Assembly (NCBI GenBank): GCA_025934435.1
Contig: JAICYB010000033.1
Coordinates: forward strand, 1-37,386
DNA from: Actinomycetes bacterium
GTDB lineage: Bacteria > Actinomycetota > JAICYB01
Reading direction: 5' to 3'
Length of the DNA stretch: 37,386 nucleotides
This document shows positions 14,552-23,000 of this stretch, one piece after another; the stretch's first letter is position 1; every line of letters begins with the position of its first letter. Made by a program: the position numbers and the translations under genes. The notes beneath the pieces were generated by a model that was not told the origin of the DNA, did no database searches, and saw only the letters and a program-made list of their open reading frames with translations.

Positions 14552-16462
14552 GTGCAGACGTTCTTCGTCTATCTGATCATCGGCGTTGCGATCAGCGCTG
14601 TGTATGCGATCTCGGCGACCGGTCTCGTCGTCACCTACGTCACGTCGGGCATCTTCAACTTCGCGCACGGGGCGATCGGGATGTTCCTCGCCTTCGTGTA
14701 CTGGGAGCTTCGCGTCAACCGGGGCTGGCCGACCCCGGTCGCATTGGCGGTGACGTTGCTCGTGATCGCGCCTGCGCTCGGCGCGTTCCTCGACATCGTC
14801 GTGATGCGTCCGCTCGAGGGAACGTCGGTCGCGACGAAGCTCGTGGTCACGCTCGCTCTGCTGCTCGCGTTCCAAGGTGGAGCGATCGCGATCTGGGGGA
14901 TCGAGCTCCGGACGCTGCCCGGCCTCTTCGGGGACCGGAGCTACTCGATCCTCGGTCTGAACGTCACGTGGGATCAGACGACGACGATCCTCGCGGCTGT
15001 CGCCGTCGCCTTCGGGTTCCGCGCGCTCTTCCGTCATACGCGGCTCGGCGTCGCGATGCGCGCGGTCGTCGACAATCGCGAGCTCTGTTCGGTGAAAGGG
15101 CTCAATCCGAACGTCGTCACCGCGACGTCGTGGGCGATCGGTGCGTCCCTCGCCGGACTTGCGGCGATCCTCATCGCGCCCGGTCTCAACCTCGAGGTCA
15201 ACACGCTTTCGATCCTCGTCGTGTCGGCGTACGCGGCCGCCGTCGTCGGCCGACTCCAGAATCTGCCGCAGACCTTCGCCGGCGCGCTGCTGCTCGGGAT
15301 CAGTCAGTCATTCGTCGTTGCGTACCTTCCCGTCGAGAACGCATTCGTCGCGAACCTTCGACCGGCGCTTCCGTTCGTGTTGCTGTTCATCGCACTGCTC
15401 GCGCGGCGCGAGATCCGTTTGCCGGAGCGCGTGAAGACGCACACCGAACCGGAACCGCCTCCCGCGCGGATGACATGGGCGCTCGGTGGCATCGCGGTGG
15501 TTGTCGCGATCCTCGTGTCCTTGCCGCTCACCTCGTATCAACTGCTGATCGGGAGCGAAGGACTCGTCTTCGCCGCACTGACGATCAGCCTCGTCCTGCT
15601 TACGGGTCTGTCCGGACAGATCTCACTGATGCAGCTCTCCTTCGCCGGACTCGGCGCAGTGATCCTGGCAAAGCTGCCGGCCGGGGTGCCGTGGGTGATC
15701 TCGCTCGGGATCGCGGCGCTCGTCACCGGCGTCATCGGTGCACTCATCGCGCTGCCTGCGCTCAGGCTCCGTGGTCTCTACCTCGCGCTCCTCACGTTGG
15801 CGTTCGCGCTCTTGATGGACAACCTCGTGTTCGGCAACCGCCGGGTGCTCGGTGGTGGGACGACCCTCTTCGTCGCGCGTCCGTCGCTCTTCGGATTGCA
15901 TTTCCAGAGCGAACGTTCGCTGTTCATCCTGCTCGCCGTCGTGGCGGTGATCTACGCGAACGTTTTCCTATCGATCAGACGCAGCCGCTTCGGTCGGATG
16001 CTCGCGGCGATGCGCGACGCGCCGAACGCCTGCCAGACGCTCGGCATGAACATCACCGCCGCGAAGCTGAAGGTCTTCGGACTCTCTGCGCTTCTCGCCG
16101 GGGCGGCCGGCGCGTTCCTCGGCGGTCTGCAAGCGCGGGTCGGGCAGCTCGACTTCCTGTGGTTCCGTTCGCTGTCGGTGTTCCTCGTCGCGACGGTCTT
16201 CGGCATCACGAGCATCTCCGGCGCGTTCCTCGGCGCCGTGTTCTTCGTGGTCTTGCCGGAGATACTCAGCCGCGGCGGGGATCCCACGCGCGTGCTGTGG
16301 TTGCAGCCGCTCCTCATCGCATTGCTCGCCGTCGCGACGGCGCGTCGTCCCGAAGGCATCTCCGGACAGATCCGCCGGGTGCTTCGTCCGTGGCTCAACA
16401 AGATGCCGGACGGCTGGGCGCACGAACCGCAACTGATGCGCGAGGTGTCGATTGCCGGTTGA
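14552..16462 (+). CDS. Fused LivH-LivM-type ABC permease
   Basis: A 636-residue membrane protein joining the two permeases of a branched-chain-type importer. Residues 1-290 are LivH-like: AISATGLVVTYVTSGIFNFAHGAIGMF, the RHTRLGVAMRAVVDNRELCSVKGLN coupling loop, and SAYAAAVVGRLQNLPQTFAGALLLG. After a linker (about 291-310, ERVKTHTEPEPPPARM), residues 311-636 are LivM-like: LTGLSGQISLMQLSFAGLGA, LALLTLAFALLMDN, and the RRSRFGRMLAAMRDAPNACQTLGMN coupling loop. About 16-18 helices are expected. The gene starts at GTG 14552, after a two-codon ATG-CGC-TAA mini-ORF that overlaps the preceding stop. The fusion fixes the two halves at a 1:1 ratio, to work with the LivG-like and LivF-like ATPases on either side. 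Confidence 0.93.
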   Translation: MQTFFVYLIIGVAISAVYAISATGLVVTYVTSGIFNFAHGAIGMFLAFVYWELRVNRGWPTPVALAVTLLVIAPALGAFLDIVVMRPLEGTSVATKLVVTLALLLAFQGGAIAIWGIELRTLPGLFGDRSYSILGLNVTWDQTTTILAAVAVAFGFRALFRHTRLGVAMRAVVDNRELCSVKGLNPNVVTATSWAIGASLAGLAAILIAPGLNLEVNTLSILVVSAYAAAVVGRLQNLPQTFAGALLLGISQSFVVAYLPVENAFVANLRPALPFVLLFIALLARREIRLPERVKTHTEPEPPPARMTWALGGIAVVVAILVSLPLTSYQLLIGSEGLVFAALTISLVLLTGLSGQISLMQLSFAGLGAVILAKLPAGVPWVISLGIAALVTGVIGALIALPALRLRGLYLALLTLAFALLMDNLVFGNRRVLGGGTTLFVARPSLFGLHFQSERSLFILLAVVAVIYANVFLSIRRSRFGRMLAAMRDAPNACQTLGMNITAAKLKVFGLSALLAGAAGAFLGGLQARVGQLDFLWFRSLSVFLVATVFGITSISGAFLGAVFFVVLPEILSRGGDPTRVLWLQPLLIALLAVATARRPEGISGQIRRVLRPWLNKMPDGWAHEPQLMREVSIAG

Positions 16463-17174
16463 CGGGACGCCGCTGCTCGAGCTCCGCGGCGTCAAAGCCG
16501 CCTACGAGAAGGTCGAGGTGCTGCACGGGATCGACATCGTCGTTCCGGGGGGCGCGCTCGTCGCGATCCTCGGCCCGAACGGAGCCGGAAAGTCCACGAC
16601 TCTCCGGGTGATGAGCGGCCTGATGAAGCCGACGGCCGGTCAAGTGCTCCTCGAAGGCTTCGACGTGACGGGCACCAGCGCCGAGCAGCTCGCGGAGACC
16701 GGCGTGTGTCTCATCCCGGAAGGACGCGGCATCTTCCCGAACCTCACGGTCCGCGAGAACGTTCTGATGGACACGTACACCGGACATCGCCACGCTCGCG
16801 ACCTCGAGGAGATCGCCTTCGAACGCTTTCCTGTGCTGCGCGAGCGGTCCGACCAACTGGCCGGCACGCTCTCCGGCGGAGAGCAGCAGATGCTGGCGCT
16901 GTCGCGCGCGCTCTCGACCGACCCGGCGCTCATCCTGCTCGACGAAGTGTCGATGGGGCTCGCGCCGATGCTCGTCGCCGAACTCTTCTCCGTCGTGCGT
17001 GAGCTCACGACGACGGGGGTCACGATCGTCGCCGTCGAGCAGTTCGCCGATGTCGTGCTCGAGTTCGCGGACAGCGTCGTCGTCATGGCGCACGGTGGGG
17101 TGCGGCTCGCCGGAACACCTCGCAAGGTGGCGCGCGAGCTGACGGCGGCGTACCTCGGAGGGTCAAAACGATGA
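16452..17174 (+). CDS. Branched-chain-type (LivF-like) ABC transporter ATPase
   Basis: A 240-residue LivF-type ABC ATPase. Walker A is GPNGAGKST (41-49); the IPEGRGIFPNLTVRENV segment (88-104) is the LivF-type Q-loop; the signature is LSGGEQQMLALSRAL (140-154); Walker B is LILLDEVSMGLAP (160-172). The switch residue lies in VAVEQFADVVLEFAD, where LivF proteins typically have a Gln or Glu near VEQN rather than His. The start is TTG 16452, overlapping the permease stop by 11 bp. It should pair with the LivG-like ATPase at 11377, whose signature is degenerate, so only one of the two nucleotide sites may have a full set of motifs. Its stop overlaps the ATG of an exported protein (ATGA). Confidence 0.93.
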   Translation: MPVDGTPLLELRGVKAAYEKVEVLHGIDIVVPGGALVAILGPNGAGKSTTLRVMSGLMKPTAGQVLLEGFDVTGTSAEQLAETGVCLIPEGRGIFPNLTVRENVLMDTYTGHRHARDLEEIAFERFPVLRERSDQLAGTLSGGEQQMLALSRALSTDPALILLDEVSMGLAPMLVAELFSVVRELTTTGVTIVAVEQFADVVLEFADSVVVMAHGGVRLAGTPRKVARELTAAYLGGSKR

Positions 17175-18448
17175 AGCGAGTGGTTGCGGTCGCGATCTTC
17201 TCGGTGTTCGTTGTCGCGATCGGTGCTCCGTCCTTCGCGCAGACCGAGGACACGTCGCCCGGCTCGGGTCTCGGCGGCTACATCGCCCAATCGTCGGCCG
17301 AAGCGTTCTCGATCCAGCCCTATCTTCCCGCGTTGATCTCGACGGGCGACGTTCCGGTCGAAGGAACGATCGCGTTGTCGACGTCGAACGCGGCGTCCGG
17401 CGGCAACTCGTTCGCGCGCGGCGCGGCACTGTGGCTCGGTTCGGCGGCCGGCGATCCCGGCCCTCTGATCGGAGAAGGTGCCGGTCAACCGGCGATCGGT
17501 GCGCTCTTCCCGAAGTGGCCGGTGCAAGCGCAAGCGACCCAGAACGACGGTGAAGTGACGACGGGACAGGCGCCGCTCTTCTCGATGGTTGCCGACGGCT
17601 ACCCGGATCACTCGTCGGGCGATACGCGGATCGCGGACGTCAACGTCCCCGGGCTCGTCCACATCGAGCACTCGGCGTCGACGTCGACGTCCGTCGTGAA
17701 GACGACCGAGGTCGACAACGACGCGCGCGTCGTGTTGCACGGCATCTCGCTTCTCAACGGACACATCACGATCGACCAGCTCCTGAGTTACTCGAAGACG
17801 ACGAGTAACGGCACGACGTCGACGCAGTCGGGGAACCTCGCGATCTCCGGCCTCGCGATCGGCGGCACCGGCGTGATCGTCACGGACAAGGGATTCCAGG
17901 TGACCGGCCAGTCGCCGACACCGGGACAATCTCCGCAACAAGCGGTCAACGCGGTGCTCGCCGCGTTCCACGCCCGGCTCACGCTCTACAACGCCGCTGG
18001 TTCCGCGGTCGGCGGCACCGCCGACCGCGTCGGTGGCGCGCTCGTGTTGTCGATCGACAATCCGATCGGCGGTGTCGGGCCGATCCCACCGGGACGCTTC
18101 GACATCATCCTCGGCTCGACGTCGTCGACGGCCCAGGCGTCGCCGCCCTTCACGCTCGGCGCTCCCGCCGGCGACACGTCGGTCGGCGCCGTCGCGCTCC
18201 CGAGCGGTGAGTCGCCGTCCTCGGTCTCGCTCGGAGCCGGCCCGTCGCCGTCGTCCGGGACGGAGTCCAGCGTGGGTGCGCTGAGCGGTCCGTCCGGTGC
18301 GCTCCCGGGGGCGCAGGCGTTGCAGTCGAGCGACTACCACTTCAAGGGGATACCGATCGGACTCGTACTCGTCTTGCTGATCGTCGCGGCCGTGGCTGCA
18401 CGGTACGTCCGCAGATTCGTCGTCAGGTTGATCGGAGGAACGCAGTGA
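17171..18448 (+). CDS. Exported protein anchored by a C-terminal transmembrane helix, unknown family
   Basis: A 425-residue protein. It has a signal peptide at 1-23 (KRVVAVAIFSVFVVAIGAPSFAQ, cleavage after SFAQ). The extracytoplasmic part of about 350 residues is rich in Gly, Ser, Thr and short beta strands, for example LVHIEHSASTSTSVVKTTEV, NLAISGLAIGGTGVIVTDKGFQVTG and ADRVGGALVLSIDNPIGG. A Ser/Pro/Gly-rich stalk precedes one transmembrane helix at about 395-414 (GIPIGLVLVLLIVAAVAARY) and a short basic cytosolic tail. I do not recognise the family. The large beta-rich domain on a stalk suggests binding of a lipid or an envelope partner. It follows the LivF-like gene with an ATGA overlap and precedes a small membrane protein with a GTGA overlap, so it belongs to the transporter operon. 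Confidence 0.8.
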   Translation: MKRVVAVAIFSVFVVAIGAPSFAQTEDTSPGSGLGGYIAQSSAEAFSIQPYLPALISTGDVPVEGTIALSTSNAASGGNSFARGAALWLGSAAGDPGPLIGEGAGQPAIGALFPKWPVQAQATQNDGEVTTGQAPLFSMVADGYPDHSSGDTRIADVNVPGLVHIEHSASTSTSVVKTTEVDNDARVVLHGISLLNGHITIDQLLSYSKTTSNGTTSTQSGNLAISGLAIGGTGVIVTDKGFQVTGQSPTPGQSPQQAVNAVLAAFHARLTLYNAAGSAVGGTADRVGGALVLSIDNPIGGVGPIPPGRFDIILGSTSSTAQASPPFTLGAPAGDTSVGAVALPSGESPSSVSLGAGPSPSSGTESSVGALSGPSGALPGAQALQSSDYHFKGIPIGLVLVLLIVAAVAARYVRRFVVRLIGGTQ

Positions 18449-18756
18449 CCGATGTCAAAGTCGAACGGCGACGCGCCGTCTTCCGCGAAGCGATCGCCGG
18501 CCTCTCCGAGCGCGCGCGCTCCGCGGACCTCATGCGGTTGCTGCTGTTTCCGGGCGCCTTCGCGCTCGTGCTCGGGTTCATCTTCATGTTCTTCGGCTGG
18601 TACGGCGCCGCTCACACGGCGCGACAGATCGAGCAGATCCCGTATCTGATCTCCGGCGGATTCTTCGGGCTGGGCCTGGTGTTCATCGGCGGGCTGCTCC
18701 TCGCGTCGGCCCTCTGGATGAGCATGCTCACGAAGATGCGCGACAAGAACGAGTGA
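18445..18756 (+). CDS. Small two-helix membrane protein
   Basis: A 103-residue protein starting at GTG 18445, overlapping the previous stop (GTGA). A charged N-terminal segment (KVERRRAVFREAIAGLSERARSADLMR) leads into one transmembrane helix (LLFPGAFALVLGFIFMFFGWYGAA). A loop with TARQIEQIPYLISGG follows, then a second helix (FFGLGLVFIGGLLLASALWMSML) and a charged C-terminus (TKMRDKNE). Both termini are probably cytosolic. No family is recognised. As the last gene of the kstR-transporter string it is a candidate accessory or scaffold subunit for the preceding anchored exported protein or the permease. The next gene has its own promoter and KstR operator 60 bases downstream. Confidence 0.75.
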   Translation: MTDVKVERRRAVFREAIAGLSERARSADLMRLLLFPGAFALVLGFIFMFFGWYGAAHTARQIEQIPYLISGGFFGLGLVFIGGLLLASALWMSMLTKMRDKNE

Positions 18757-18798
18757 GAGACGTGGCGGCGCGGTTGGAGCGCCCGGCCGCGAGACTCG

Positions 18799-18804
18799 TA
18801 AACT
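18799..18804 (+). promoter_or_regulatory. -10 element for the P450 gene
   Basis: TAAACT is a good TANNNT -10 hexamer, 12 bases upstream of the ATG at 18817. A start point near 18811 would give a leader of about six bases, and the KstR operator covers the start site, a typical repressor position. Confidence 0.5.
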
Positions 18805-18817
18805 AGAACACGTTCTA
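18804..18817. promoter_or_regulatory. KstR-type operator at the P450 start
   Basis: TAGAACACGTTCTA fits tnnAACnnGTTnnA perfectly and is nearly symmetrical: TAGAAC faces GTTCTA across an AC spacer. It overlaps the last base of the TAAACT -10 hexamer and the first base of the P450 start codon. Together with the site at 8672 it defines a two-promoter KstR regulon inside the window. Confidence 0.85.
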
Positions 18818-20076
18818 TGGACGCCAGCGAGATCAACCTCCTCGATCCGGACATCTTCACGAAGGGCGTCCCGCATGCGTGGTTCACGTACCTGCGCGCG
18901 AACGAACCCGTCTACAGACATCCCGAGCCGGACGGACCGGGCTTCTGGGTGATCACGAAGCACGAAGATGTCGCGCTCGTCGGCCGCGACGCGAAGACCT
19001 TCTCGTCGGCGGCGGAACGCGGTGGTGTCGTCGGTCTCGAAGAGCCGCCGCCCGAGATGCGTGAAGAGCTCGAGAACAACGCGGCGTTCACCGGAAACAT
19101 GATGCTGTACATGGATCCTCCGAAACACACGCTCTATCGCAAGATCGTCGGAGACGGGTTCCGTCCGCGGATGATCTGGGCCCTCGAGGAGAAGATCCGC
19201 GAACGCGCCGTCGCGATCCTCGACGAAGCGATCGCGAAAGGCGAGTGCGACTTCGTCGTCGACGTCGCCGCAGAGCTCCCGCTACAAGCCATCGCCGAGC
19301 TGCTCGGTGTTCCGATGGAGGACCGTCACAAGCTCTTCGACTGGTCGAACCGGATGATCGGGAGCATCGACCCGGAGTACGCCGTGAGCGAAGAGCACGT
19401 CCGCAGCGCGCAGGTCGAGATGTTCATGTATGCGAACGAGCTCGCGAACAACCGGCGCGCCAACCCGCGGGAAGACATCGTCACGAAGCTGCTGCTGGCC
19501 GAGGTCGATGGGACCTCGCTGTCGGAGCTCGACTTCAACCTCTTCTTTCTCCTCCTCGCCGTCGCGGGCAACGAGACGACGCGCAACGCGATCTCGCACG
19601 GGATGGCGGCGTTCCTCGACAACCCCGATCAGTACGCGATCCTTCGCGAAGACCCGGCCGTCATCGACGGCGCCGTGGAAGAGATCGTTCGGTGGGCGTC
19701 ACCGGTCATGTACTTCCGACGGAATGTGACGCAGGACACCTCGATCCGTGGCATCGACATCAAGGCCGGCGACAAGATCTCCGTCTGGTACATCTCGGCG
19801 AACCGAGACGAAGAGATCTTCACGGATCCGTTCCGCTTCGACATCACGCGCGACCCGAACGCCGAACCGCACATCGCCTTCGGCGGCGGCCATCACTTCT
19901 GTCTCGGATTCAACCTCGCGCGCCTCGAGATCAAGGTGCTCTTCGAGGAGCTCGCGAAGCGCGTCGGCAAGCTCGAATCGGTCGGCGACATCTCGCGCCT
20001 CCGCTCGAACTTCATCGCCGGCATCAAGCACCTGCCGGTTCGCTTCGACGACGTCCGCGAACCGGCGGGCGTGTAG
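18817..20076 (+). CDS. Cytochrome P450, CYP125/CYP124-type sterol side-chain hydroxylase
   Basis: A 419-residue soluble P450. The I-helix oxygen-binding motif is AGNETTRN (250-257), the K-helix ExxR is EEIVRW (288-293), and the haem loop FGGGHHFCLGFNLARLE places the thiolate at Cys362. The middle region (ELPLQAIAELLGVPMEDRHKLF, then DWSNRM and DPEY) resembles CYP125. The C-terminal part (EEIVRWASPVMYFRR, GDKISVWYISANRDE) is closest to what I recall of CYP124. Both oxidise the sterol terminal methyl (C26/C27), the entry step of side-chain degradation after activation by a CoA ligase. A perfect KstR operator at its start codon supports the steroid role. It is monocistronic: its stop TAG abuts the stop of the convergent gene at 20077. 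Confidence 0.9.
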   Translation: MDASEINLLDPDIFTKGVPHAWFTYLRANEPVYRHPEPDGPGFWVITKHEDVALVGRDAKTFSSAAERGGVVGLEEPPPEMREELENNAAFTGNMMLYMDPPKHTLYRKIVGDGFRPRMIWALEEKIRERAVAILDEAIAKGECDFVVDVAAELPLQAIAELLGVPMEDRHKLFDWSNRMIGSIDPEYAVSEEHVRSAQVEMFMYANELANNRRANPREDIVTKLLLAEVDGTSLSELDFNLFFLLLAVAGNETTRNAISHGMAAFLDNPDQYAILREDPAVIDGAVEEIVRWASPVMYFRRNVTQDTSIRGIDIKAGDKISVWYISANRDEEIFTDPFRFDITRDPNAEPHIAFGGGHHFCLGFNLARLEIKVLFEELAKRVGKLESVGDISRLRSNFIAGIKHLPVRFDDVREPAGV

Positions 20077-23000
20077 CTACCCGACGGTGTAGCCCAGCGC
20101 GTCGATCGAAACCGTCGCCGACCCCGCCGACAGCTCTTCGGTCAGGTACGGGTTATCGCCCGGCGCCGCCGGCACCGGCAGCGCCAGCACCACCGGCATC
20201 GACAGATCGCCGCCGGACGGCACCTCTTCCCATTCCGTCACGACGTTGCCGCCGATGCCGAAGTGGCCGAGCGACAGTGCGGTGTCCGCCGTCGGGTTCG
20301 TGACTTCGCTCGACAGCAAGTAGGACGTACCACCTGACGCCGGAAGGACGCCGCCGAGGATGTGCTGATTGACCGCGCAGCACGAATCGACGTCGTTGCT
20401 CAGGATCCGCGTCGGTGCCACGAGCTTCAGCCACGAACCGGTCCCGTCGTTCGTGTAGTAGCCGAGGATCTGCACGGCGACGTCCGCACTCGACCCCGTC
20501 GTATGCAGACGCAGAGCTTGGTCCGACGGAAGTGCAAGCGCGACGACGTTGGACACGGTGTGTCCGGCTGTGAAGGCGATCGTCTCCGTCGGCGCCGTGG
20601 TGCCGCCCGGCCACACCGAGAGCGTTCCGTCGCCGCTCGGGTTCACCACGGTCACCCGCGCCGTCACCGCGGACGCCCCGCTGTGCGGGACGCCACCCTT
20701 GTCGTTCACCGCGAGATCGACGTCGTTACCCGGATCGACCGTGACGGTTCCCGGCTCGGTGAACGAGCTCGGCAGCGCGATCGGGTGGAACAGCGCACCC
20801 GTCGTGTTCTCGCCGTCCGTCGAGTAGCCCTCGACGTCGAGGAAGACGGTGACCGAGCCGTTCGTTGCGTGGAGGCGGATCTTGCCGCCGTTCAGCGCAA
20901 CCGTGTCGAGAGCCGCGGACGGTGCGCTCGGCGAGTACTCCTGCGTTTGCGCGCTGCCGCTGGGCGCGACGAGCCCCCGGGTGACCGTCAGCGCACCGGC
21001 GTCGCTCGCGCCATTCGTCAACACGTTCACCGTGACAGCGGACGCACCACTCTTCGGCACGCCGGCGTGTCCGGCGATCAGGACGTCGACGTCGTGGCCG
21101 GCGGACACGACCGTGCCGGCGCTCGCGACCCGCTGCGGCGCTGTGGGGTGGTAGACGAGGCAGCCGCTCGTGGTGCCCTTCGCGAAGGCGAGCGTCACGG
21201 CCGTCGGCGACTCCTGCGGGACGAAGCGCCCGTGACCGTTCGTGAACGAGCAGTCGAACGCGCCTTCGACGGACGTCGCCGTCAGCACGCCGATCTTCGT
21301 CCGCTTCTTCGGCTTGTACTTCTTCGCGACGAACGAGTGCTCGACTCCCGCGAGGTAGGCGGTGCCGTTCACGACGAGCGAGTCGTGCTTCCGCTTCTTC
21401 GCGATGTCGAGTTCGAGACGTCCGCCGGGCTGTTGGCGCATCGTCCCATTGACGGTGAGTTGTCCGACGCTCCCGCTCTTGGTCGTCCCCGGATCGATCG
21501 TGCCGCCACTGTTCAGGAGACCGTTCGAGATCGTCCCCTCGCCGACGAGGCGTCCGCCTGAAACCGTGATCGGGGACGCTCCGCAGCATGTACCCGCGGA
21601 GAGCGTCGCGCCGTTCGTCACTTCGGTGTCCCCGGAGTGCTGGTCGTAGGCGAACGTTGCGTTCAGCGTCCCGCTCTTGATCGTCGACGCGCCGAGGTTT
21701 TCGAAGGCGACGTTCGAGATCGTGTCGGATTTCCCTGAGCCCGGGTCGAATGTGATCGCGCCCTTCGTGTCGTTGACGAATTGCGCGACGTTGTTGCAGC
21801 AGGACGGCGACGTGACCGTCACGTCGTGCTGGACCGTCGTCTTCCCGTTCGTCGTCAGCGCGTTCCCGGCGAACACGGTGACGGTCGTGGGCCCTTGGAA
21901 TGTCGTCGGTGAGGTTGTCGTGAGCGTTGCCGGTGTGCCGAAGTTGCCGACGTTCTTCGCGTCGGAACCGCCGACGGTGAACCCGCCGGTGCTCGCGACG
22001 GTGAGCGCTCCGTTGACTTCGCCGCCGGTCCACGAGACGTTGCCGTCACCGCCGAACGTGGACGTTCCGGACGTGAGCGCTCCCTTCGCGATCTCGAGCG
22101 TCGTCGGCTTCGACACGGTCGTCGAATGCGCGAGCGTCGCGAGTCCGGCGATGCGGAACGTCCCGCCCCCGGTGACCGTCCCGCCGTCGATCGAGCTCTG
22201 CGCCGGGCCGGTGAGGTTCGTGAGTTCCAGGAACTGGTTCGGCCCGACGCTCGTCGTCGAGGAGGAGTCGCTCGAGTATCGCGCGCCGTTGATCGTCGCC
22301 GGCAGGAAGATCCCGGTGGTCGGCGTTCCGGGCGCCAGCGTTGCCTGCACCGTGCCGTGATTGATCACCGCGCCCGGGTTCACGCAGCAGCTGCCCGAGC
22401 CGTCGAGCGAGGTGCCCGGCCGCATGTTCAGGACGCCGTCCGACTCGACGGTCGTCACGCTCGCAGGTTGCGTCGAAACGAACGCGCCGTCTTCCACGCT
22501 GAAGAGCCCGTGGTTGTCGATCGATCCCGTGTGGTTCGTGGAGTCGTTCGGGTTCGTGTTGAGGATCGTCTGGCGGTTGCCGGATCCGACGGTCTGAAAA
22601 CCGGTCGCGATGACGCTTGCGCCGTGCGCGATCGTGAGCTGGTCCGCGAGCGTCCCGCCCGTCCATCTGAAGGTTCCCGGACCCGACAGCGTCGACGTAC
22701 CGCCGATCTGACCGTTCGAGAACTGGACCGTCGCACCATTGCCGATGGTTTGCGTCCCATTGACGGTCGTCGTCGTGCCGTGGTTCTCGATGTTGAACGT
22801 CGCGCCGCTGCCGTTGAAGGCTGCACCATCCGGGACGACGAGGGGCCCGGTGAGGTTCAGCGACGAGCCATCATCCCCTTCGAACGTCTTGTTCTGGTCG
22901 AGCTCGACGCCGTCGATGTTGAGCTGCCCGCCATTGAGCAGGTCACCCGTGACGTTGATCGTCCCGTTGTTGATGACCTTCGCGGGCGTCACGCAGCACG

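Noticed and set aside
16640..18340. 566-codon minus-strand open frame
   Set aside because: Runs antisense across the LivF-like ATPase and the exported protein. Composition is dominated by Arg and Asp and no domain is visible.
20362..21561. 399-codon plus-strand open frame
   Set aside because: Opposite the large secreted protein, which has a signal peptide and recognisable repeat modules. The shadow frame is Arg-rich without motifs.
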